Source: Hirudinaria manillensis (lineage: Eukaryota; Annelida; Clitellata; Hirudinida; Hirudinidae). Taken from it: 64,000 nucleotides of DNA. The notes below the pieces were generated by a model. That model was not told where the DNA came from. It made no database searches and saw only the letters and a list, made by a program, of their open reading frames with translations. The stretch lies in assembly GCA_034509925.1 (NCBI GenBank), contig CM067533.1, positions 470,001 through 534,000 on the forward strand. Reading direction: 5' to 3'. The position numbers were made by a program, and so were the translations under genes. Within the stretch, counting starts at the first letter, position 1. The number at the start of each line of letters is the position of its first letter. Of this stretch, positions 46,539-58,245 are shown piece by piece.

Positions 46539-47453
46539 ATGGCCGAAGGTGTTCGAACCCGCAAAGACAGATCTGAAGTTGAAGCTGCGGCCAAATTAGG
46601 ACTACATTTTTGTGATAAATGTTTAAAAGAGAATGTGGATACTGTTAGAAGACTGTTTGCCTCAATGAAAGTCGAAGAAAACACAACCGAGGCCCTGAAT
46701 GACATAAAGGATTTACGTGCTCTTCTGAAAGAGAATAGTGAGAAAAGTAAAGACTATGAAAAGCAACTGCATGAAATGAACAATGGCTGGAAAACACAGA
46801 TGGATAAATTAAGTGAAGAATTTGCTGATTTGAGATCCAAACTGAATGAAGTGACTCTTCCAGCTGCAGCTCAGACAGAGGTCACCAAACAATGGAGTGA
46901 CTTGCTTAAAGACAATGTCAAATTGGTCGAAAACGTGAATGCTGCACAAAAGACAGTTGTTGACACTAGCACTAACACAAATGTCAAACTGGACAGAAGC
47001 TTGAGAAGGAACAATCTTGTGTTTTACAATTTGCAAGAGGATGAAAAAGACTCTAAAGCCAGAGACAAAGAACTCTTGGGTCAGCTCATGGACTTGTTTG
47101 GCCTCGATTTTGAGTTCTACAGAGATGTGGCCAGCTACTCCAGAATGGGAAGAAAAAAGAATGAGGACCCAAAGAGGTGTCGTCCACTGATTGTAAAATT
47201 TGAGAAATTCGTGACAAAAAACATGATTCTAGAAAACTGCTTCAAATTGAAGAACCAGTCGAATGAATCAAAATTCAAATCACTAATTGTGAGCCACGAT
47301 CTCTCGAAATTAGACAGAGAACACTGTAAAAGTCTCATTGAAAAAGCCAGGGCAGAGAAAGCAAAGTCTGATGAAATGCAGCAATTCATCTACAAGGTCA
47401 GAGGCGAGCCAGGATCATTCCATGTGGTTCTGGTCAGGAGGAAGAATTTTTGA
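46539..47453 (+). CDS. LINE ORF1 protein: coiled coil plus RRM-like nucleic-acid-binding domain
   Basis: 304 codons from the ATG at 46539; the frame is open from a GTG at 46515. Residues about 45-130 are heptad-rich and acidic/basic (coiled coil; KDLRALLKENSEKSKDYEKQ region). After residue 150 the segment SLRRNNLVFYNLQEDEKDS opens an RRM-like domain seen in ORF1 proteins of L1 and CR1-type LINEs, followed by RPLIVKFEKF and a basic C-terminal part (SHDLSKLDREHCKSLIEKA). It would package element RNA. The stop TGA at 47451 overlaps ORF2 by the sequence TTGA. Classical R4/Dong elements are described with a single ORF, so this protein is unexpected here. Confidence 0.8.
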   Translation: MAEGVRTRKDRSEVEAAAKLGLHFCDKCLKENVDTVRRLFASMKVEENTTEALNDIKDLRALLKENSEKSKDYEKQLHEMNNGWKTQMDKLSEEFADLRSKLNEVTLPAAAQTEVTKQWSDLLKDNVKLVENVNAAQKTVVDTSTNTNVKLDRSLRRNNLVFYNLQEDEKDSKARDKELLGQLMDLFGLDFEFYRDVASYSRMGRKKNEDPKRCRPLIVKFEKFVTKNMILENCFKLKNQSNESKFKSLIVSHDLSKLDREHCKSLIEKARAEKAKSDEMQQFIYKVRGEPGSFHVVLVRRKNF

Positions 47454-50400
47454 GTCTGAAAGAGTTAAGTAAAGATGCAGAGTACAGAACAGTGAAAGCT
47501 AGAGAACATGGAACAACAGATCCCCCAAGGAATCCCCCTGATCAATCTTGCTCTGCTAAAAAAATTGCTGAACAAACTGATGACACTCAACAGGAAAAGT
47601 TTGTGCTTATGAAAAAGTTAGATAAAATTACAGAATGCAGAACACTGAAAGTTAAAGAATTTAAAGAAACAAAGCCACCAAGAAATCTCTTTGACCAAGC
47701 TTGCCTCCCGAAACAGAGCTTCAATCGGGCTGATGACACTCAACTGAACACACCTCAGATCTACAGCCCTGATAAATATGCAAGATCCCCAAGAACCAAT
47801 GAAAGACAAACTGGGCACTCGAGAAGACAAGACAATCAAGCCGCGATAACCAAAAGAGAAAGTAACAACTCCGGGACGGGCTCAGACCAGAAGAAGCAAA
47901 AACACAAATGGACTAAAGAACAATACAGAGAAGTTATCTGGGCGTATTTTTACGCAAAAGCTTCGGGTAATGAGAACCTAACAATGGGCACTTATAATGT
48001 GTGGCGGGAGAGAAACCCAGAGATTCTCCCGGGTATGAACCCAAAAAATCTGAGTAACCAGAGAAGATTCATTGTCAAAGAAAACATGCTCACAACAGCT
48101 GAAACTGAAGAAATTGCAGCTGAAGTTGCTTCGAGTATTGCAGTCTACCTGGGACCCGGAGAAGGTGAGGAAAATGAGGATGACAAAAGATCGGAAATGC
48201 ATTGCTTCGACGATCCAGCGGATGGGGGCTTGGAGAGGGAGATGGTAAAAGTAGATGAAATCAAAAACATGGAGATGAAAATCAGTGCAAAAGTCATCGA
48301 AGTTAGAAAAATCAAATACGAAGAAAGGAAAAAATTGAATAAGATTAGAAATATTAAATTGATTACCAAAGAAATAGAGTTGGCAAACAAAGCGCTGCAA
48401 AACCTCACTGTAAACACCAGACTAAAATTAACAGAAATTAATGAATGGATCTACGCAACTGCAGTTGTGATAGCAGGCGAAAGACCAGAAATTAAAAATG
48501 GCGATCAACGTATAGGGATGCCAAAATGGAAAACTAGAATTAATAAAGTTATTAGCGATTGCAGAAAAGATCTAGCTATTATAAAGCAATTCAGAAAAGG
48601 CAATCCTAGCCAAAAAGTGCAAATTAAAATGACGGAAATATGTGGTAGATCAGCCATGGGCATGAAACAAATTGATGAGATTGAAAACAATATAAGAATG
48701 AAGTTGCAATCCAAGGCACAAAGATTGAGAAGATATAGCAAGCGAAGTACACAATATCAACAAAATAGATTGTTCTATGAAGACCAAAAACAATTTTACA
48801 GAGAAATAAACAAATGCCAAATTCGAGTGCAAAAACCACCAGATCCCATCGAAATGGAGAAATTTTGGAAAGAAATCTTGGAAAATGACATAAATCACAA
48901 TAGTCAGGCAGAATGGATTCAGAAGGAAGAAAGGTCCCACGAAAAGCTGAAGACTGAGACATGGAAAAATTTCGAAGAGTCAGAATTGAAGAAAGCAATT
49001 TCAGCTACGCAGAATTGGAAATCACCAGGGTTTGACAAAATACATAATTTCTGGGTGAAGTATTTGGGGTCTCTACATGGTCAGCTACTCAATGGGTATA
49101 ATGAAATAATGAAAAACCCAGGGGATATGCCTCATTGGTTGACAAAGGGAGTCACCTTCCTGCTGCCAAAAACACAAGAAACTGACAAACCTAAAAACTA
49201 CAGACCAATAACTTGTCTGCCCACCCTGTACAAAATTCTAACCTCTTTAATAACTGATAGGATATATACCCATCTCCAAAATAATAACATTCTACAAGAG
49301 GAACAAAAAGGGTGCCAAAGAAAAAGTAGAGGCTGCAAAGATCAACTGCTCATCAGTCAGATGGTAGCCCAACATGCAAAAAAATTCAAGAAAGACTTGT
49401 GCATCGCCTGGATCGACTACAAAAAAGCCTTTGACAGCATCCCTCACTCCCTGATCAGGCAGATTCTAGAAACTTTTAAGATTGATGATGTCACCAGAAA
49501 CTTCATTGGCCAGTCAATGCTTAGGTGGAGAACCAATATGATTTTAACAGTTGGCAACAAATGTATAAAAACAGGAGAAATTTTTGTTAAGCGAGGAATA
49601 TTCCAGGGGGACTCCTTGTCACCGTTATTGTTTTGCATGGCGCTGATACCATTATCAAACAATCTTAGGAGAAACGGAACGGGATATGAAATACATGACC
49701 AGCAAATAAGTCACCTGTTATACATGGATGATCTAAAATTATTTACAACAAGTCCGGAACAGATGGAAGAAAATTTAAAAATCGTTGAGGACTTCAGTAA
49801 TGACATCCGAATGGAATTTGGTATTGAAAAATGCGCCACGATAGAAATAAAACAAGGAAAAGTCATTCATGGAAGGAGCATTCAGCTCACGACCCCTCTG
49901 CAAATTAGATCACTAGAAGCTGAGGAATGTTACAGATACCTTGGGATGGATGAAGAAAATGGAATAAACGATAGATTGGTGAAGCAAAAGGCCAAAAAAG
50001 AATACTTCAGGAGAATAAGGACAATCTTGGCGACTCAACTCAACTCGCGAAATAAAATCACTGCCATCAATAGTCTGGCAATACCGGTGCTCTCCTATGG
50101 GTTTGGTATAATTCACTGGCTAAAATCGGAAATAGAAAAAATTGATAGAAAAACGAGAAAAATGTTAACGATTTACAAAATGCACCATCCAAGAGCAGAC
50201 GTGCAAAGACTATATATTAAAAGAAAGAATGGTGGAAGAGGGCTTCTAGAGATATGGTCAGTCTATCAACATGCGATGTTGGGTCTCTCGGAATATTTAG
50301 AAAGAGATAATAGTAAATTAGTTCAATTGATCAGACTCGATGATAGCTTCAAAAAAAAATACTCAGTGATAAAGGAAGCTGATAAAACTCGAAATAAATA

Positions 50401-51241
50401 CATGCTGAAGCACAACCACACGGACGTCAAAATCACAGACGAATTCAAGAAAAGAATAGAAAAAGAAAAATTGGAGGATTTAAAGAGAAAACCCTTGCAC
50501 GGAAAGTTTATCAGGAACACTGAAAGGGCAGGAATGAGCAAGGAAATGACGTTTGCTTGGCTCAACAGAGGTGGATTGAAGGGAGAGACGGAGAGTTTGA
50601 TAGTGGCGGCCCAAGATCAAGTACTAAAAACAAGATATTATCAAAGGCATATTTTGAAACAGGATATTACAAGTTCATGTAGAATTTGTCACAAATCAAT
50701 AGAAACAATTAGTCATATCATATCCGGATGCCAAGTCTTAGCCCCAACCGAATACACCGAGAGACATAACAAGGTTGCAGCATATATCCATTGGAAAGTT
50801 TGTAAAAATTTAGACCTACAAGTTACAGAAAAATATTACCAACACTCGCCAGAACCTGTTATTAATAAAGATGAAATTACAATAATGTGGAATCAAGGAA
50901 TCATAACAGACAGAAAAATTCAAGCCAATAGACCCGACATCGTATATATTGATAAGAATAAAAAGTGCTGTTTGTTAATCGAAATATCAGTGCCGGACGA
51001 CGAAAATATCCTTAAGAAGATAAGTGAAAAAATTCTAAAGTACAAAGACTTGGAGATTGAAATAGCAAGAATGTGGGGTATGAAGGTCAGAACGGTGCCG
51101 GTCGTGGTGGGGTCTCTGGGGACAGTTGCGGAAGGTTTGAAGAAAGAGTTAGACAAGCTGCCAGGAGAACCAAACTACAACGAGATCCAAAAGATTGTAT
51201 TGTTCGGAACAGCGCATATATTAAGAAAAATTTTAGATTGA
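47450..51241 (+). CDS. LINE ORF2 polyprotein: reverse transcriptase, zinc knuckle, restriction-like endonuclease
   Basis: 1263 codons counted from a TTG at 47450; no ATG is available at the ORF1 end, so expression needs a -1 slip or reinitiation. Residues 1-145 are polar and repetitive; KHKWTKEQYREVIWAYFYAK (near 148) starts a small helical DNA-binding-like domain. RT fingers and palm: KNYRPITCLPTLYK, WIDYKKAFDSIPH, GIFQGDSLSPLLF (Gln 719), YMDD (758-761). A C-terminal CRIC-x8-H-x4-C motif covers Cys 1077, Cys 1080, His 1089 and Cys 1094. It is followed by a restriction-like endonuclease core with RPD (Asp 1163) and IEIS (Glu 1178). The order RT-CCHC-REL defines the R2/R4 group rather than APE LINEs. 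The frame is intact. Confidence 0.88.
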   Translation: MSLKELSKDAEYRTVKAREHGTTDPPRNPPDQSCSAKKIAEQTDDTQQEKFVLMKKLDKITECRTLKVKEFKETKPPRNLFDQACLPKQSFNRADDTQLNTPQIYSPDKYARSPRTNERQTGHSRRQDNQAAITKRESNNSGTGSDQKKQKHKWTKEQYREVIWAYFYAKASGNENLTMGTYNVWRERNPEILPGMNPKNLSNQRRFIVKENMLTTAETEEIAAEVASSIAVYLGPGEGEENEDDKRSEMHCFDDPADGGLEREMVKVDEIKNMEMKISAKVIEVRKIKYEERKKLNKIRNIKLITKEIELANKALQNLTVNTRLKLTEINEWIYATAVVIAGERPEIKNGDQRIGMPKWKTRINKVISDCRKDLAIIKQFRKGNPSQKVQIKMTEICGRSAMGMKQIDEIENNIRMKLQSKAQRLRRYSKRSTQYQQNRLFYEDQKQFYREINKCQIRVQKPPDPIEMEKFWKEILENDINHNSQAEWIQKEERSHEKLKTETWKNFEESELKKAISATQNWKSPGFDKIHNFWVKYLGSLHGQLLNGYNEIMKNPGDMPHWLTKGVTFLLPKTQETDKPKNYRPITCLPTLYKILTSLITDRIYTHLQNNNILQEEQKGCQRKSRGCKDQLLISQMVAQHAKKFKKDLCIAWIDYKKAFDSIPHSLIRQILETFKIDDVTRNFIGQSMLRWRTNMILTVGNKCIKTGEIFVKRGIFQGDSLSPLLFCMALIPLSNNLRRNGTGYEIHDQQISHLLYMDDLKLFTTSPEQMEENLKIVEDFSNDIRMEFGIEKCATIEIKQGKVIHGRSIQLTTPLQIRSLEAEECYRYLGMDEENGINDRLVKQKAKKEYFRRIRTILATQLNSRNKITAINSLAIPVLSYGFGIIHWLKSEIEKIDRKTRKMLTIYKMHHPRADVQRLYIKRKNGGRGLLEIWSVYQHAMLGLSEYLERDNSKLVQLIRLDDSFKKKYSVIKEADKTRNKYMLKHNHTDVKITDEFKKRIEKEKLEDLKRKPLHGKFIRNTERAGMSKEMTFAWLNRGGLKGETESLIVAAQDQVLKTRYYQRHILKQDITSSCRICHKSIETISHIISGCQVLAPTEYTERHNKVAAYIHWKVCKNLDLQVTEKYYQHSPEPVINKDEITIMWNQGIITDRKIQANRPDIVYIDKNKKCCLLIEISVPDDENILKKISEKILKYKDLEIEIARMWGMKVRTVPVVVGSLGTVAEGLKKELDKLPGEPNYNEIQKIVLFGTAHILRKILD

Positions 51242-51440
51242 ATGTTTTTTTTGTTCTTTTTTCTGTTGGTGAACTGGAGTTTGATTTGAGTTTGATTGGA
51301 GTTGATGCTTGTTATTTGTATTTTTGTTCTTATTTTTTGTGACATTGAATCGCGCGGAACTTGTGAACGTGGTTTCCTGAGGACTCTGGCTGAGACCTGG
51401 AACCATTGATTTTCCGGCCGCTATGGTCGAGTTTGTACAA

Positions 51441-52334
<894 letters not shown>

Positions 52335-52561
52335 TTAACCAAGTTAATTTTTTTATTCCAAAGGACGGCAGTAGTCACGAACATTTTCAAAGGTCCAAAG
52401 ACTGATTCACGATTTGTTTGTTTCAGGTAGCAAATTTCTAATTTCAATATTTTTTTTATTAAAATTAATAAACTCTGATTTGTTTGTTAAATTTCTCCAA
52501 ATAAAGCTTTTATTGTGCCTTGTGATTTCCATTCAAGATTCCATCGAGGACAATTGACAAA
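52335..52561. repeat. Flank homologous to the PI14 downstream region
   Basis: GGACGGCAGTAGTC, CAAAGGTCCAAAGACTGATT and the TTTGTTTGTT-rich tail match 59760-59900, the DNA next to PI14 exon 3, in the same orientation. Confidence 0.65.
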
Positions 52562-52646
52562 TCAATCTCCGAAGATTATTAGATATAGGTCGATAGGAAC
52601 TTCAGTGGGCAGACCAGCGTAAGGAAATGCATATTTATACCGACAG
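52562..52646 (-). pseudogene. Orphan exon 3 relic of a PI14-like gene
   Basis: Aligns with PI14 exon 3 (59964-60046): CCGAAGAT, AGTGGGCAGACC, TAAGGAAATGCATATT and CGACAG are shared. The acceptor AG has become AA, and two extra bases shift the frame. No exon 1 or exon 2 lies nearby; the TAA array and LINE now occupy the far side. Confidence 0.8.
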
Positions 52647-54183
52647 TTGAAGATGAAAATGGTACTACTTAATTACATTTTAAATATATTAAAATCCTCC
52701 CATTAAACCGTGCTGATCTTACAAGAAGTGCCAAAGATACCAGGAGACAATATTCGCGAACTGTTCTGTCAATGTCATATGTTGTATATAGAATTTTAAG
52801 GTTTAGTTACATTTTTTTTATTTTTTGAAGCAACATTTCTACTTCAATTTCTGTCTTTGTAATTTATGTCAGCGTTGCAATAAAAAATGGGACATTCTGA
52901 AATGCTTTGATGACAGCTTAATCGGGCATGCTGGGACAAAAGAAATCAAGACGTTTTGCCATTTCATATTTGAAATCTGAAACAATTGTACACACAAAGT
53001 GACCAAAAATTTCGTCTACAGTATTTAAAATAGCTCGAATATTTCGCTTTCCCTCAATCGTGTTCTCATTTAGGGTTAAAATTGGCATCACCATCTAACC
53101 CTGACCCTTGTAAATTGTGAAATTAAAATATTGCATTTATATATCGCAGGTACATAGTGTGCATATTATGATAGGTACAATTTCTAAAGCAACATCGAGA
53201 AATAATTTTTGCAGGGAAATTTCAGTAAGTAAATGTTAAAACATTTTAGCCGATCTTTAGAATGTTTTCCATAAACGAATAGGATGTGAAGGCACTTCCT
53301 AGCTAATACCCATTTGTAGAGTGACCAAATCTGAGGGCTTTTCCTGGCGGCCTATGCCGGGTATCGAACGACACACAAAGGCGTGTTGCCATTACTGCCA
53401 CATGCAGGAACATCTGGCCACCTGCGTTCCTAATGTTATGGTACAATGCAAGGGTTCGCAACAAACTTCCGACGAAAAGAAACCGAGGATATGCAGAAAG
53501 AAATGTGAGTCATGGCCTTTAAATGATTGATAGATGAACAAAGATTTTTGAAAACAAGTCAGTCTTCTTGTCAGACTCGGATCAGGTAACAATTAGATAT
53601 GAATCTTCATTTTTAAAACTCTGACAAGCATCGACTTCAACAATTGTCAGTCGAACTGCCAAACAGAGACGTTGGAATCAACTGTGCCTTGTTCTAGTAA
53701 GAAGTTCGAAATAAATAATTATTGCAGTGATTAATAAAAAAAAAAATAGCGCTATTTAACAAGACTTGATAACATCATAGAAACAACATTTAAACTGTAG
53801 ATTAAGCAATTTAGTAACAAGCATTAGTAGCATTAAGAACTGATATATTTTATCACCAAAAGACTGCAAAAAAATTATTTACGGGAGTTTGTTTTTTTCC
53901 ACTTCTTTGAGACCTTTAAAAATAATTCACAAGCAACATTTATCTATTATTGAAGTCGTCAAGAACTGTCAGAGAAGATAGATTCTAACAATCTCAAAGG
54001 AATTCAAGTCATCATATTTTAGAGAATTTAAAGCGTTTTTTCAAAAGAAAAATCCAATTTTTTTCAAAAAATCTGATAACTTCATACGAATTTTTGGAAC
54101 AATTTTTATCATTCAGAATATTCTTAAAAATTCCAATAAATTTATTAAATTTTGCACTAATTTGATTGAACTGTTCATTTAAA
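52647..54183 (+). repeat. Upstream flank of PI12 (duplication unit)
   Basis: From about 52830 homologous to the PI11 and PI13 flanks. It carries the antisense coding-like segment in a shorter, decayed form (52985 down to 52855). 53280-53640 repeats the ATTACTGCC, GAGTCATGGCCTTTAAATGATTG and CTCTGACAAGCATCGACTTC landmarks. There is no gene of its own. Confidence 0.65.
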
Positions 54184-55410
54184 ATGATAATGAATTCCAA
54201 TTTCCATACAGCTTGTCTTCTTGTTCTGATGGCACTCGTCGGCCGGAATCGAGCCCCTTTCTTCCAAAGACTGAAGACGTCAGGATATGGTGGTTGCTTT
54301 GCTCCATTCGGCAATAGCCCGGTAAAGGTCTGGCCGTATGCGGACAACTTAACGTCAGCGTCAATAAGCAGGCAGACAAAAGAATGTTCCCTCTGGTGTC
54401 TCACGGGACCCAAGAAGTGCTTGGTCTACCAGTTAGTGAGAAGCAAAGATGGTCGTGGTTTCTGCCACATTTATGACAAACTTAATAGCTTGATGGAAAT
54501 TGAATCAACTATCTGCCAATCGTTTCTAAAGAGCGGTTCGTACCATTAAAATTAAACTTTAGGATTGAATTTTTTTATCGATACAGAATTTGAGGGTTAA
54601 CTCGCTTGGATTACATTAAAATTTTCGACTTTATTTTTTGCTTAACTTGTTAAACTCTCCACAGAAAAGAAAATGGATTGCGTTATTCGTTGGAACCCGT
54701 CAAACTTTATAGCGAAGAATCCCATGGTCGGATATGCAGTTCAAAAGGCGGACCAATCCTGGTCCATTTACAACAACTCTCGTGGCATCCATATCATCGG
54801 ATTGAATTCAACCACTTGTCAACCCTACAATCACGACGTCTTTGACACTATAGGATCGGTTAGCGAAAGGAATAGGTTTCAAGCTTCCAGCGACTCTAAA
54901 GTTGCAGATGGATCATACTTGATCGGCTACTCTGCTGGTGAATTCTTTGATCCCTATTTAGTTGATTACCTTGACATCAAGTATGGAGTTACATATTCAA
55001 TATATGACGTTCATTCTCTGGCCTTCATATGCGTCAAGAACAACGTGAAAAGCTGTAAAAGTCAAACTGTTTTCTTGAAATTTGGATTCACGGCATTCAC
55101 GATAGGTGAAGAAAGTCGTTTAATCAAAATATTATTTCTCACTAAATATTAACTAAATTTTTTTTTTTATTATGCATCTTTAAGCAAAATTATTTATGGT
55201 TCAAATATATTGCACTTATATTATAGCCACATAAACTTCAAACCGTGAATACTTAGTGCTATCTAATAATACTTGATAATGTGTTAATATTAAAATAAGG
55301 TTCTGCTATGTATTTCAGACGAAGTTAAAGACACTCCTTTTTATTCTCTCTCGGAAGGTAATGGAAGATTTCCCATGTTATACAAATCTGCATGGAAGGT
55401 GATTCTCTAA
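54184..55410 (+). CDS. PI12: secreted PAN-ILEI protein, subfamily F
   Basis: Exons on plus: 54184-54535, 54665-55105, 55319-55410; 294 residues. The start is the ATG at 54184 (MIMNSNFHTA); the open frame to 54166 has only TTG. PAN-like domain as in PI11, ending TICQSFLKSG. The exon 1 donor reads GTTCGT, the weakest in the family. Exon 2: EKKMDCVIRWNPSNFIAKN, YNNSRGIHIIGLNSTTC, FDTIGSVSERNRFQ, GSYLIGYSAGEFFDPYLVDY, SCKSQ. Exon 3: DEVKDTPFYSLSEGNGRF. Compared with PI11 the distal ILEI half has one residue less and many replacements, against near-identity upstream. Confidence 0.86.
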
Positions 55411-56110
55411 TCGATACTCCAAAATGGCAGAGAATCTATTGATGACCGCCAATTGATTTTCATTTAATAATCGATGCTCGGAAAACAATTCTTTGATTGC
55501 TATTCATTTATTTAGTTCATTTTCTCGAAATCCCTAAACCAAATGGATTCGCAAGAGAAAGACAGGACGCGAAAAACTGGATTTGAATTTTTCTAGAGGC
55601 AAATGTTCTTATTCTTCTCAATTTTGAAATAATAAAATCTTAAAATTTATTTGAACATTTATTTTTGCAACCAATAAACTCTAGCAGAATGTGCAGTTTT
55701 CACTTCAAAAGTACTGTTCTAAAATAACTTTTGCATGATTAGAAAAGTACCAGACAAAATTCATCAAATCAATACCACATTCAAGGCATCACTCCCATCT
55801 TACCAGATTGAAATTACTTTGAAATATAAGCCTAAATTTTTCTGTTCGGCACTAAAAAGCCCATATAAATTGTATTTTTAAATATAAATTTTATTTATTT
55901 TCATCATTGCATTTATAAAAAAAAAGACTACACTGAGATGTAACCTAGATTGACGTTCGCACCAACATTTCCATCTATCGAACTGTTTTGAATGTTTTAA
56001 AGATGTGTTTTTAAGAACTTGTCCCTTAATGTGTTCAGACTTTCACGATTATGAAAAGCATCCAGTTTTTGACTTTATTCGGAACAAAATCAATCCTCCA
56101 CAAAAAGATT
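55411..56110. other. PI12 downstream flank
   Basis: Homologous to the PI11 downstream flank up to about 55830, then AT-rich DNA with A-tracts. No gene is supported. Confidence 0.5.
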
Positions 56111-56154
56111 CGGTGTTAATAAACACAAAAAAAATAAAAATTTAAAAAAAAAAC

Positions 56155-56480
56155 ACTAAAGTGAACGGTTACATACAAAGTATTGAAACAAATTCAATAT
56201 AACTTAAAGGGCCGGCCTTGAGGAGGACCAGGCTTCTGCTATCAGACTGAAAGTATTACATAGGAAGCTTTAATGGAAACAGTTACATCTAAAATAACTT
56301 ACTACAAACCATCCACCAATAAATATTGTTTATATAATCTTTTAAACAATAAATACGGTATATTAAAAGGACAAGAGAGTAATTGAATTTCAAGGATAGA
56401 TAAGTAAAAAGTCTCTGACTATAACATTGAATAGAGAATAACGTTGGAATGGACTTATAAAACGAAGGACTATTATACTA
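56155..56480 (-). mobile_element. Decayed relic of the PI2-intron LINE family
   Basis: Plus-strand landmarks match the element at 13211-14354: GAAACAAATTCAATATAACT, the GGCC-GGACCAGGCTTCTGCT block (compare the SGGAAGCGCAAGCTTCCGCT region at 13310), AAAGGACAAGAGAG, and CTATAACATTGAATAGAG (compare CATAACACTGTATAGAAA). No open frame remains, so it is an older copy than the one in PI2. Confidence 0.55.
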
Positions 56481-56483
56481 ATA

Positions 56484-56936
56484 TTATGCAAAATATAATA
56501 ATACATAGAAAGTTGGTTGGATTGGTGTATTTAATGCTTGATATATATTTTGTAATAAAGCTAAATTTGAATCTAATATAACATCTCTGGTTACATCCAT
56601 GTGACCAATTTGATCAGAATATATTTTTTTTATCATTTTAGTTTTCAAATTTGAATTTTTTTCCGACAGCTTTAAATTCATTTGACAGAATTTGCTGACA
56701 ATGGTGAAGCATCCTTCAATAAAAAATGAGGCATTAAATGCTCTGCGATGACAGCTTAATTCGAGCATCCCAGGACAAAAGAAACCGTGAAGTTTTGTCA
56801 TTTCATATTCAAAATTCTCACTGCCATATGAGGTCATTAACTCATCAACATTTTCTTGCTTCAAATCGTGCGTGTCATCCTTAAACCTCAATAACCACCT
56901 CTCCATTAAGTGAACTTCATTTTCTGTTAACAATGT
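56484..56936 (-). other. Coding-like antisense segment upstream of PI13, unknown protein
   Basis: A minus-strand frame of about 149 codons has non-repetitive composition: NEVHLMERWLLRFKDD, DLKQENVDELMTSYGSE, then FEYEMTKLHGFFCPGML, ELSCHRRAF, SFFIEGC, FCQMNLKLSEK. The second half is shared with the flanks of PI11 (43108-42950, FEHEMPELQDFFSPR, HELSCHRKAF) and PI12 (broken). The ATG-less start and a CAG-like acceptor at about 56937 suggest an exon or exon relic rather than a whole gene. I do not recognise the family. The first 45 codons are absent from the PI11 and PI12 copies. Confidence 0.4.
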
Positions 56937-58245
56937 TGTTTCTGTAACACTCTATTTTCTGTTGTCTAAAGCTGTTACAAAATGTGTGAGTGGTCATCGG
57001 ATGATCCTTCATTTTGTTTAGAAAAACAAATAAAAAAAAATAAAATCTCGAAAAATTGTACACCGAGTTACCCACAATTTTGTCTGCAATATTATATTTT
57101 CTCCCCTATTTGTGGACTCATTCCCCTTCGGGAAGTCAATCAGTTCAGGCTTTCATAATAGCGCTGACTTCATCATCTAACCCTAACCCTTATAAATTGT
57201 GAAATCAAAATACTTTTCATATTTACATAATATATTGTATTTATACAGCGCAATTACGTAGTTAATTGGCAGGTTAGTTCCACAGGCGGCATTACTATAG
57301 CAACAGTGGTAAATAACTTTGGATTGAAATTTCTGAAACTAAATATTTAGAATGTCTTTTAAAACTGGATGGGAAAGCATTTCTTACCGACTGCCCATTT
57401 GTGGAGAAACCAAATACTTGTGGAGGGCTTTCCATGCCATAAGAGCATGCCGCCTTTACTGTCGCAGACTGGACCGCTATCTAGTAGGCCACCTACACTC
57501 CTAATGGTTTGGTCCAATGGCAAGGATTTCACGAAAAGATACTAAAGCTAACGGATAGAGAAATGTAAGTAATGACCTTTAAATGACTGATAGACAAGAT
57601 CTCTGAAAGCAGGTCCATCTTCTTGTCATCTTCGGATTATGAAACAATTAAATGTGAACTCACAGTTACGAAATTCTGACAAGCATCCGTTTTAGTCAAT
57701 CAATGTCAGTCGAACGTTGAAAGAGACGTTTATATCACAAAGGGCCGTTGTTCTAGTCAAAGATTTTGAAATAAAGAATTATTCTAGTGATTAATCCAAG
57801 AACGTTTATAACCTCCAAAAAAATTCTGTAACCTAACACCTTTAACCTAATAAAAATTAAATCATTTTAATATTAATACTTATGTAATGATATTTGATAC
57901 TACAAAGACTGCAAAAAATTTGCCCACGGTAGTTTATTTAAACATAAAGTGGCAAATAATTTTTGCAGAACAATTTCTGAAAAAGCTTGGATTAAACGCT
58001 ACAATTATCTATTATTGAAGTCGTCAAAAACTGTCAGAGAAGATAGATTCTAACAATCTCAAAGGAACTCAAGTCATATTTTCGAGAATTAAAAGCATTG
58101 TTTCAAGGGAAAAATCCAATTTTTTCCATAAAATCTGAAAAAATCTTACGAATTTCTTAACAATTTTGTTTCGTTCAGAATAATCTTAAAACTTCCAATA
58201 AATTTATTAAATTTTGCACTAATTTGATTGAACTGTTCATTTAAA
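56937..58245 (+). repeat. Upstream flank of PI13 (duplication unit)
   Basis: Third complete copy of the plus-strand flank: GTACACCGAGTTACCCAC, the ATCTAACCCTAACCCTTATAA block (57176), GCAATTACGTAGTTAATTGGC, GCCGCCTTTACTGTCGCAG, TTAATGACCTTTAAATG-like and the closing GCACTAATTTGATTGAACTG are shared with PI12. The last 200 bp before the ATG are almost identical to those of PI12. Confidence 0.7.
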
